A DNA stretch of 64,000 bases from Ascaris suum (Eukaryota > Nematoda > Chromadorea > Rhabditida > Ascarididae): NCBI GenBank assembly GCA_013433145.1, contig CM024175.1:7734516-7798515 (forward strand), written 5' to 3'. The notes under the pieces were generated by a model. The model saw only the letters and a program-made list of their open reading frames with translations, did no database searches and was not told the origin of the DNA. The translations under genes were made by a program, and so were the position numbers. Below, in pieces: positions 49,101 through 61,100 of this stretch. The stretch's first letter is position 1. Each line of letters begins with the position of its first letter.

Positions 49101-52100
49101 GAATGAAGAGCAAAAACAAATAACTGTAACAAATATTGACGAGAAAAACCAGAAAGGAAGAATGAGTGAGTTTCAGTCAGCATTAATTTAAGTGAGGGGT
49201 CCCTTCATCCATTATAGTGCTCCACCAAATAAATGCCTGCAGGAAGCATCGTTTATGCTCACCGATCGAGACGCACTTCCTCCGCTTCGATAACGTCTTT
49301 GAGAATGTCGAGTGGATTCTCCTCACCCGTGTAACCGCCACCCCATCGTAACACTCTCGATAAATCATTGCCCGTACCTAACGGAACGATACCGCATGGT
49401 GGTGAGAAGCATGCCGCATCCTTAACAAAACAGATGATCACTTCAAAATTGAACACCACATAAATCCAAAGAGTATAATCACAAAAACTAAAGTAAAAAT
49501 GCGTAAATTCAACTTCCCACAAGTTCTCAAGAGGAAGGGATGCTAGTAAGATTCTATGAGGTGATGCTTGTTTCTGTCTAAAAATTTGGCAAACTGCAAT
49601 TACAACATATAACACTTTTCGAATTGCCAAAACGAATTTATAACAGAAGAAAGGATGTCTACTCATAAGAAATTTTTTGCGATGAGGTTTTTTGACTAAG
49701 AAATTCACCGAAAAAGAATGGGCCATCTTATGGGAATGTAGATCGCCTAGAAGGGCTTACTCGAAGTTTTGTGGGTAATGTTTTAAACTTGGTGACATAG
49801 GCTCCTGCTGTCGAACAGCCATAAAAGAAAGGTGGAAAACAGCCGCGCAGTAATATTCGAATTTCAAGAAACCAAAATTTTTCAAATGATACGTTTCGGC
49901 AATGAAAGTAAGCTGGTTGCACGCGTTCAACATTAATACGAGCATATAAATTATCGAAAACACTAGGTAATACCAAGAGTCACACCTGTTTTGCAATATC
50001 GAGACATTGGAGTACCCATCCAATCGTACCATCACCTCCACAAGCCAGGATTTTATATTTTGGAATATTCCGAAACACATACAATCTGAAATGCAAACAA
50101 AAAGCAATCAGCAATCGACAGCATTCTCCAAGTGATAAATCGCTCTCTCTCTCTCTCCATCAAAGTCATTCCACTCAGCATCTTTACGATCCACAAAAAC
50201 ATCTCTTCACCCATCGTTTCAACTGTTTCTGTTGTTCTCATCAACACATCACCAACAATCACGCTCCATTCAGCGCCGACCCGTGAAAAAGATACAAAGA
50301 GAACGCCACTTCCAATTTGGAACGGACACAAGCAGCAGACGACATCTCGATGTGTAATGATGCAGGGGTAATACTTCGTTGGCATATCTTCGCTTGTTCG
50401 TCAGTGAGGATATATTTTTTGCATTCGGATACAACCTAGCTATGTGTTTTTAAAATCCGATTGACAAAAATGAAGGCGGCCATTGGCCTATGGCCGCCTT
50501 CATTGAGATGTATTCCATTCATTCATGGATGCCAGGACGCCGCCAAGAATAAAAACTGGAAATGTTTAAATACAGCAAAACTAATGAGAAACAGAGGAAA
50601 GAAAAGATAAAGATTTGATCAAACATGGAAAAGAGCTCGAACTATATACCTCATGGCCTACAATAGTTTCATTCTACTAATAGTGCCGCACGACCGTCCC
50701 GTGTACTTCCTATAACTCGTATAAGCAAGTTGACTTCCCCAATATTAGGCTCTGCATTGACCTTATTAAATATTAGGGCGATTTGCGACGACCACCTCAA
50801 GGCTCACCAACTTAAAAAACATGGACGAAACCAGAGTTTCAAGTTCGCCTTTATCCTTTTGTAATACAATGAAAAACGAACCATATATCCAATTAGCCAA
50901 TAATAATATTTACGAAGAATGTGATAAATTGCCACAAAAAATGATAATGACCATCAAATAGGAAAAAACATGAAAATTCAAGGGAAGAAAAACTTAGAGT
51001 GTACCCAACAAGCGGTCCTCCTTTGACGACGTCGAACACTTGAAACGGATTGAGAAGACGTCGGAATGCTTTGATGAGCTCCCCGCCTTGACAGCCACCG
51101 CTCTTTACATTGACCAGCACCAACAATGGTTCACACTCCGGATAGAGCATGTGTGGCTGAAAGAGACTTTCATCATGCTTTTTCAGTGCGATTCATATCG
51201 TGCCCATGGCTAACGTTTCAGCTGTTGTAAATGTTTTACACTCAGAAAGCAAATCTGCTACCTTTATATTAACTGCACCTTAAAAATTCAGCTTGAATCA
51301 TCCGTACCTCACTGTTAGTGCATAAATAAAGCGAGCAAGGGCAGATAGCCTAGGGAACGCTGGCCGATCGACGACCCGTTGAAATTCTTGACAATATTTA
51401 AAAAATGTCAGCAGGCGTAAGAAAAAAGCAACAAAAAGAATCTAGCCATCGCTACTGATAGATCTTCACCTCTCGAAAAAAAATTACCTATTCCTGAGCA
51501 CACTGTTCATCGAAATCATAAAAACTCAAAGAGAAACCACTAAAACTATTAAAGTTGAATGACCAACTTGAACATTTGGAAGACATAAAACAATGAGCTT
51601 CTTTTCTTCGTAGACAGCATTCTGAAGGCGTTGCACAGCCGCAGTTGCTGCTTTGGCCGTATTGAACGTTATCACCAATGATCCGTACTCGAAATAGATT
51701 GGCCCGATTGCCGTGAACGGCTTCTCTAAAATTTTACAACAAATGCCTCCAACTTTCTGTTAACTTCAAAATTACAGTGGCTCCGTCCTCGCCCTCTAGC
51801 AGCCCATAATGGGCTCAATGAGAGCTTCTCCCACTGAAAGAAGTGGCTCAAGCAAAAACGGAAAACCTTCAAAGATTATAATAACAAAATCCACTCGATA
51901 TTTAACGTCGCTATTAATGGTTTTTAAACAATTTCTACGCTTTCTGCAAAGAAAAGCTAAAACCGCATTTCTTGCAACCATTGTAAAATTTGTCATTCAA
52001 TTGCAAATCTCATTTTTCAGCCCATTTTCTTAAAAAATCGGTCAACAAGTGCCAATAATCGTACTTCCTTTGAGCTGCAATATTTGATACGACCATTTAA

Positions 52101-55100
52101 AAATATAAAAGTGATTTTCAGGAAATCCAAAAGTAAAGACCTTTTGCGCCTAGCAATCGTAATAATATCCTTTCATATTGACGTTGTGCCAATGATACCG
52201 GTAAGTTCCCAACAAAAACAGCATGATCGTGTGGATCCTCTTTTTCTTGCACATAAAATCGTACGACATGATAACGACGAAGCGAATCCTGAAATTTAGT
52301 AGTGAATTTCACTTAACGGCCGGATGATTTCAAATGCGAAAAAACAAAATAAAAATTTTGGAGTTATTTAGATATTCGCGTTTACATACTCTAGCTGATA
52401 AGAAAATAAACTCATGGTGCTAAATGAATTACCGATTGCATTTAACAAAATTTTGCGAACTCAGAAAATTTTAGAGTCCTAATTCTTTATCACACGCAAT
52501 CATTTTGTTGAACTCCCTAAGCCACATCCCTGAAAAATTCCTGCATGTGTCACCAATTATAAAAATATCCAAACATCCATTATTTCAAGGTCTTCGATTT
52601 GCGAAAAAGTTAACGTTTTTAATCGCACGAAAATATTTAACCACAGACTAATGCTAACAACAGAACAAAAAAGAAACCACAGTTTACTTCGGTGTGAACG
52701 CCGATTCAATGTCACGAATATTTTCCTCCTCCCCTATCATATTACTCGCACAATTCAATTAATTAAGTTTTTTCGCTTATCCGCACATAAAAGCAATGCG
52801 CTAAAATGTTGTAATAAATTGAAATTCCCTTTAAAATATACCTTAACGAATAAATATCCTTCGCAGGGTTTTAACGAAATATCTATCATTAATAAACTAC
52901 TAAAAATATAAACCAGTAGAAATTACTGGGATCATTAGAATTTAATGAAATTTAAACTACTATAAATATGAACTTAAATATTTGGTGAGATATCTAATGA
53001 TCCTAAATCTTACCTTAACATAATAATATTTGCTTCAGCATATTTATCCGCTAACGAAAATAATTGAAAGAGAAGTGCGAACCACTCACCTTCCTAAGAT
53101 TCCTCACTAGTTGCAACATATTTTCCTGTGGATTAGCGGTTCGTTCGGCGACACCCCTATCGAGTGAAACTTCAATGAGATTATAGCGATTGGCGGTTGA
53201 TCGCTCGAGGCCAAATCGATCGAGAGCCTCTGCTATTGCATCTTGTACAAGTGTTTCCTTTGTGACAGTCAGCGTACAGAATGTCACCGGCACCCTGTAT
53301 AAACATTGATTAAGAAGCGACAAAACTAATCAATAACCAATAAAAACGATTCGAATTCGATATATCAGGCCTAGGGTCATCAGTATTCCATATAACATGC
53401 GATATCGATTAGGATCACAAACTTGTAGATGTACCTGAACAATACCCACACTGATCATGCACTGGAACAGAGCAACTGCGCACGAGTACAGATTGTTTGC
53501 TTTAACATCGTGCAGCAAACGGCTTAGTGAAATGGATTGCAAGCTCAACACATTTTCAGAGATTACAATGTCCTATTCTGATACACACATCATTTATCGG
53601 AAAAAGAGAATTTAATTAAAAGAATAACTAAAGAAATGGCCATAAGACAAACGTAATTATTGAATCAGCAGGTGAAAATATTTGCCTCTCCTATATTTTA
53701 AATATTAGATCGTGTATGGCTTAGCAATCAATAAACAAGAAGAATTCAACTTCGAGAAATTAAAGTACTGATGAGGATGTTTAGCTGAAATCCACTACAG
53801 CGAAATATGTGAGGGTCAAAGTTGATGTTTCGTTATTTAAAACAATCTTTCCCGGTATCAATGATAAACTGATTACCTAACTAAAGATTACAAAATAATT
53901 TTTAAAGAACACCTGAGCCAACCGCCATAGAGTTTTACAATTGTCTTTTCTGGATCGTCTTTGAATCTGAGAAAGACTTGCGCTCGTCGTCCTTCTGGTC
54001 GTTTCACATTGCGCAGCGGTACTGGATCTTCCAAGAGTTCCTCCTCACCACCTGAACACTCCCACCGAGATAATACTTCCGTTCTACAGTATAAACATCT
54101 CAAAAATCAACGTAAATTACAATAAGGTTTCGGTTTACCATAATCGCCGACATTGGCTATCGAAGACACATTTAAATGATTGCCTCACTAGAACTTTTCA
54201 CAGCTATAAACCAAATAAAGTGTTTCACACCTCTACGGTCTACTGAGACGACACGAAACTCAATCGAGCACAAAAGCCCCATATAATTCGCATCACATGA
54301 TCTTATAAAATATTACGGTAACAGAAGCAAAAAGAAATGTCGCAAATTCACCGATCAAATGCAATGAGTTCTATTGCAGAACATTTCAGATAACCTTGTC
54401 AGGTGCAACCCCTATAGCGGGGCCATCAACGTATCAATTAAGGTTATCTCTACATAAAATACGATATGAACAATATTACATCAATCCACAACAGTTTTCG
54501 ATAATATCACAATAAATTCCACTTTTTGCAAAATATATGTCCAATCTCAAATTCTAACAGTTCCTATGAAAAAGCTATCTAAAGTGATAGGAAAAACTGA
54601 GTGACAATCAACTTACTGTCGTTGAGCACCTGTGTCACATAATACGATTCCGGATTGTCTGTTATATGGAACCTTCTAAGCGCTGTATCCTGCAATATTA
54701 TTTCTATTTCACGTAGGTATTCATTTCTCTACGCCAAATATCCTCTATAAGCAAATGTCCTCATAATCAGAAAACGGTTCTTTAAAAGCACCACGAGGCA
54801 GGAGACGAATAAAGGAACCAGATCATCAATCCATCCCCCACTAATCTACTTTCTCTCAATAAAATAAAAAGCCGCATTGTTTGCATGAAGATTCAACAAA
54901 ATGATATCATTAGCGCCTATCCATCACCGACTGCTTTGTGCTAGTATTCAACTTCGAGAGATATGAACAAGAAAATTCATCACACAAAAACTTCCATCCA
55001 GGGTGAGAGGGATTGACTACTGCGGCCCGTAGCCGTCTACCTTAACCACTCATTTAATAGCTGCTACAGAAACAGCAAAATTGTGCGACGATTCCTCGAG

Positions 55101-58100
55101 CAGTACCTAACAACACCGTCATAACATTCCACTTTCAATTGATAAAAGGAAGCGATGTTGATTTGAGCATACCCAAATGATTCCTTTCCTTACATCCTCT
55201 ATCACATACAGTCGTGTTGTATGTGTTAGAATTTCACCGAAAACTAGAATAATCCCATCGAGTGTATTTTTGTCTTTATCGCAAAATCAGATAAACACTA
55301 CTGCTGAGTTATCAGTACTCAATATAAACGCCACTCATATATGCTTTCCTACCTGTACAACAAATAAGTGAACGTTGGTGTGCCATTAAAATGGGTAAGC
55401 AAAAATCGCTAACACGAATGAGCTGCACAGAGGCTGTCTTCGGAACACTGGCAGTGCGATAAACTTGATTCCTGAGCGAATTGTTGCCATCATAGATACG
55501 CAGTATCTCTGAGTCTTCCTTCTCCTTGGGATCTTCGGCCGAAGCCGATGATGCATCATCTGGTTGCACTCGTGATGGTGACGACACTGAAGCATGTGTT
55601 GATTATATAGTTGGATTGCGAAGAGGAAAGAATTCCTACGCAGAAGCACAGTGAGTGAGGCAGAAAATTTCAATAGGATTGCGGAAAACAGCGTTTTCCT
55701 CGGTTTTCATATGGAGCATATAAAAAATCTCTCCCCATTCTGCAACCCATGCAGAAATTACAAGAAATCACCAAGAGAACTCAATGACTGCGGTGGGAAA
55801 AAAGAAAGCATTTTCAATGTTATCCTTTTTAGAAAGAAAGTCAGGGAAACACCAAAAGTGAAATATGAAAAGCTTGCCGGATTTCAAGACGATTGAGAAA
55901 TATTGGACACAGTCGCTGATCAACAAACCATCAGTGAATCGAATGCAGGTAAAAACTAGAATTTATTAAAAAAATCAGAGACTTTTATAGCTAAAGAACA
56001 ATTATAACGACTAAAATACTTCCGGCAGTCTGTCAGTGAAAAAAAAAGAGGGAAATTCATTTAATTTTGAATTTTCTAACTCTCAGTCATACAAAGGGAT
56101 AAAAGGCTGGTTTTGAACCACCTTGAAATGTCACTGCATATTAATAATGGAGGTATTTCTCTAGGTGCAAATGCTCAAATGTATCAATGCATTTATTTTT
56201 CAGCACTACCATATGAACCGTTGAATTTGTGATCACCATTCATTTTCAGCGCTCACGTAACATGGAATTAAATTAACACACAATGATAGCTGTTGAAAGC
56301 ATTACCGGCTGTTTATACTTACTAAAACTTTTACAATTAGAAACTAAAATAAGTCCAGCAAAAAAAAAGCTCTGAGCATTAGAAATGCTAAATAATAGAA
56401 TATTAACTGGATTGGCAAAATCCTGCACCCTATACCTCAGGCAGTTCAAGCAAACGTTTTTAAAAATAGACAACTTTAGAATATGTTTTAATGGGGAATA
56501 CATTCATCAAAGACAATACTTCATTAGTATATACTTTTTGCAAAAGTGGTTTCTTGGATAGTTAAAAATTCTCCTCAATGAAAGATGTTAAAAGCATTTT
56601 GATGGGAAATGCAAACTCTAGTTAGTGGAACGATGAAAGACGCTAAAAGCTTTTCCCCAATTTCCGTCCACCATACATGTGTGCAATGCTCTCCATTTTA
56701 TAGGAATAAAACGTGCAGAGATGGGAATGCACCTTTTCCCCTCGATTAATTCACATTGACAGTCAAACTCTGCGAACGTCTACAGCGTTTTTTTATTTAA
56801 AGAAAATGCACTAATCAAACATAATAACAGAACGCTTTTATCCATTAACCGCAAACAATGTGACGTTATTCCAGAAAGAACTATACTTCCTTCGAAATGG
56901 ATGAGTAAACCTCATCGTTCTCATGAAGCAACGAGTCTACATAACCATCCTTACAAATGGTGGATTCTTCTGCTGCTCAAATCGACAAACCCGAATACGC
57001 AACACAGTGAATATATAAATTAATGGCCTCTCAAATGGCCTATGATGGCCTCTTAAATTTTCAAGGAGCCTCAATTTCAGCGTTACCATTGCTCGATAAG
57101 CATAAAACTCAAGTTCGAGTTCCTTCAGCTGTTAGCAATGTTTTTAGGTAAAGGATGTGGAGATAAAACTCTGCCATATAATCGAATGGTGTGGAATGTG
57201 ATTTGATATAAGCACACAATCCTGCTAGATTCAACGATAAAATCAACAGGCGAAACTCCCTAGTACAGCCAAAACGCATCTCAATTAGAAACAGCAGTCG
57301 AATTTGGGACCTTCAATTACAGCAAATGGAATCATGAAGTGGATGCTCAATAAAAAAAGGTGTTCTTTTGATAGTCAAAATGACATAGTTCGAATGCCCT
57401 TGCACTGCATCAAATTCATCTCTAAATTATTTTCTAAGACATGCTTAAAGGCGATTTAAAGTTGCAACGAAGCTGCAATAAAAGACGAGAATGCACCAAC
57501 GATTTTGGTTGGAAGCGTCGGTGTGTGATGATGCATGAATGTTGAGCAACTGTTCCATGGGGAGTTCGGTGCGCGGGATTGTCAGGCAGTTTGGTGGCAG
57601 CATAATCTTACGAAGTGAACCAAAGTCGCATTCGGGCGACATCTGACGGTAACATATCGCGTGCGCCTCAAATATAATAATTTAATAATATTCATTTAGG
57701 TACGATAGAATTTGCACAACTTATGCATCTGCAAATTTACTGTTATCCTAAATTAGCTGCAGGTCGGATTTATTGCTATTCTGTTTACGAAAGCAATTCT
57801 CGCAGAAAGCTAAGGCACTCGAGATGCTTTGCCCATAAGGAATCCCAAACAACTTAACCTCCCCATCAGAAATATTATATGAAACATGAAGTTTTTATAA
57901 GCTTAGACAATAAAACGAGAGTATCAGTACTACTACAAACTAATTTATGCAAATTGAGTGCGTTTAATGCACTAACTAAAACGTTCCAAATAACCTCTTT
58001 TTAACACAGACGAATCAAACGATAATGAGCAATTGTGCGTAGTTCGAAAAGAATACAACTTAGTCGTTTTGATTTGCACAACACCCTGGTGCTGCGATTT

Positions 58101-61100
58101 CAACTTATTTTCGCCTAAATGCAGTTTTGCAGACGCTTTGATTTTCTTTGCTGTTCATGGGCATATATTTTTGTTAAGTTTTTCCCACTTCGAAACATTT
58201 AAATAAATAAATAAAGATTTGCTTTTTAAGCATAGGCAGTAAATCAATAGCTTGGGATATTACTATTAACGAAAGTAAATGAAATTTGAAAGTCGAACGA
58301 AACCTTCTAGCGCATCTGAACTTTTAACCAACATCCATCACTTGACGGTATACATAGACTCTAACTGTAATTAAGAAACGCGGATATTGTTACAGAGTTA
58401 TGCCGATTAAGCACACGTGCGATATCCAGTAAAACGCTCTAAGAAACTCTCCCCATCTCCAAAATATCATGAAGTATGAAAATTCATTTTCTGCTCAAAT
58501 TGCGAGTGAGGTTTTGATTCTTATTCTCCCACAGAGTAGATTCGGATCAGTTCGATAATGCAAATCACTCTGCTTTCTTCTTCTGGCGCAAATTCGGTAT
58601 ACCCACTCATCTCAACGGGCTCAGAAATAAAATCAAAACAGGTTTCACCTAAAAACGCAGGTGCACACTAGAAGTTTAGTTTGGAATATGGCACAATAAC
58701 CAACCGTTGCAGAGCACCATCCACAACGCATACCAGCAAGACATTCATAGGACGAACAATTCTTCTTGCAAACCACACACTTGGAATCACGTGGCAGGTT
58801 CCCCTCTCGCATGTGATGGTGTTGCACTTGCATGCTCTGAAATGCATACGATTACTGAAATGCTCACACTTGGGAATTTGCTTGATTGAAGTTGGTTCGA
58901 TTGAATGAATGTGCAGCATTGTGAGATATTATAACAAGCGAACTAAGTGTAATCTCATAGAATGGAGGGAATGGAAGATGGAGATAAGAGAAGGAAAAGA
59001 TAAACAAGAAGTATGAGAGTGGATCAGATGGACGACTCAAATATACCTGTATTCACCTTGACCATACTTGTATTCATCTTGCTCATTTCGCAATCCTAAT
59101 GAGCGATAACACACACTTTTTCGCATACAATGTCAACAAACACAAATGACGAAGCGTTGTCGCTAATGAAAAGCGCATTAGTTTCTAAAATTCTTTTCGA
59201 GTAAACTCTCTTTAGCACTACAGACTTAATTAACAGCAATCTTATCGCATTGTAAAATGCTATTGGAAGCAATACGTTGCATTATCCAAAGACTGCAGCC
59301 CATCGAATAAATCAACCGATAGCATCAATAAATAACAAATTCGATATAAAAGTGTTTCAGTTGCAAAGTGTTGTTGAAGCAATTACGAACAGTAAAAGAT
59401 AGAGACTATCCGAATGAAGAAAAACAATTAAACAAACCTTGTCTAAACTGGGCACATAGGTGGCTGCCTCCTTGCAATCACTTACTGCTAAATCCTGGCA
59501 ATCAACGTGAACGTAATATTCGCATACTGAAAAAAAAAACGAAGGAAAACAGAGATGTCAGTTTCAGAAGCATCCAATTATTGACTGCAAACAACTTCAA
59601 TGCAAATCGAATTCATTGCTCGATTAAATTTCATTTTGATTTGAAGAAATTATTAACAATGAAGAATCGAAACTGCTAAACTTTCAAAGCAATTAAGTAT
59701 TCAATCTAAATGAATGTACACATTTTAATAAGTACGCAATTTTTATAATCAGAATATGCTCGTGTAAGTAACGCACTATGAAGCGCTTCATTCTTCCAGA
59801 AAAGATCTCCAAAAAGTCATTGCCTTCAGCATCGATCAATTAATTCAGGAAAGTTAAGTTCAATAAGCGAATTACCTTCACACTCAACGGTTAGCGTATC
59901 GTCGGTTCGTTTACGACAAACACAACAAAATCGTCGTTTTATATGCGACGGCTCTGACCATGTATGTGCGACCGGATTCTGAAATGAAAACCCCTTCGAT
60001 TTTCGGCCGAATTTATTATTAATACAGTTCGCGTGCGGGAGAAATGGTCTGAACATTACATCAATGAACGTTCGGCGCTCGTTTAGAAAATGAAGGACTG
60101 AGTGCCACGCGAAGAAAAACGGCTCTACTCCGTTCTTTGATACTCATTTCGGAAGCCCCAGCAGCAATGTGACCCAAATTCCCATCTCGAGCCCACCACC
60201 ACCTACCTTTCCCGCGAACTTTTCGCTTTGCTGGAACAACAGAAGACGATATACGAAATAACATCCGAAACTTGAATTGAAGTGGCAATCCGCTATCGGC
60301 AGCTTTTCGTTATGCGCAAAATAAACTCCTCTCATATTTGAAGATGATATTAATGGGAAAAGTTGGCAACATATGGACAGGCTTTCAATCGATCCCCCTC
60401 CCGTTCCTCCTGTTAGAGAGCCACATTCGGCCGAACGACCAAAACTGAGTGGAAGTTGGCGTTGCAGGAATGTGCCCATAAGGTCCACAATAAACGATAT
60501 TCCTAAGACTGTGTGACGGTCAATACACATAAAATCTTCCGCATCATTGCATCAACAGTGACATGGGAAATTTATTACTAACAAGAATCACATTTCAAGC
60601 ATTTAAAAGAAAAACATTCATAATCAGTAACTTTGGCGCAAACGTCGGATTCCTGTACAGCACTAAAAAGCTCGTTAATCAGCCAAACTGCAATCTATTT
60701 CAAACGATTGCATCAACATGATTAAAATATTCAATCTTTTCAATGCTTTTTCAAGAGTGAGAAAAGATATAAACTCACTTTAATTAGTTGTAATGCGACG
60801 CCACTACAATATGACACAACTGTCTTCAGACATCGATCGTGGCAGACGAAATTACAAACTGAAATTGAAATCCCGATTATTAGACTTTATTAGTTGTTCA
60901 AAATAAGAAATAGGGAATTGCATGAAACAAAAAACATCAACCTTCGATGAACACATCACTAATGCAGCCGTTATTATCGTCTTTAAAAACTTCTTACATT
61001 TTGCAAAATTACAATAATACATTAACTCGACAAAAATTAATGAGAGTACATTTCTGGAAAGCACTCAATCTCCGACCATAATTTAAAGGAAAGCGAAAAT

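Noticed and set aside
60061..60530. 128- and 75-codon minus-strand ORFs between dgk-1 exons 2 and 3
   Set aside because: A good donor (AAAG|gtaggt) is present, but exon 2 joins exon 3 directly in phase with the spacing expected for DGK theta, leaving no room for this segment in the main isoform. An alternative exon cannot be excluded.
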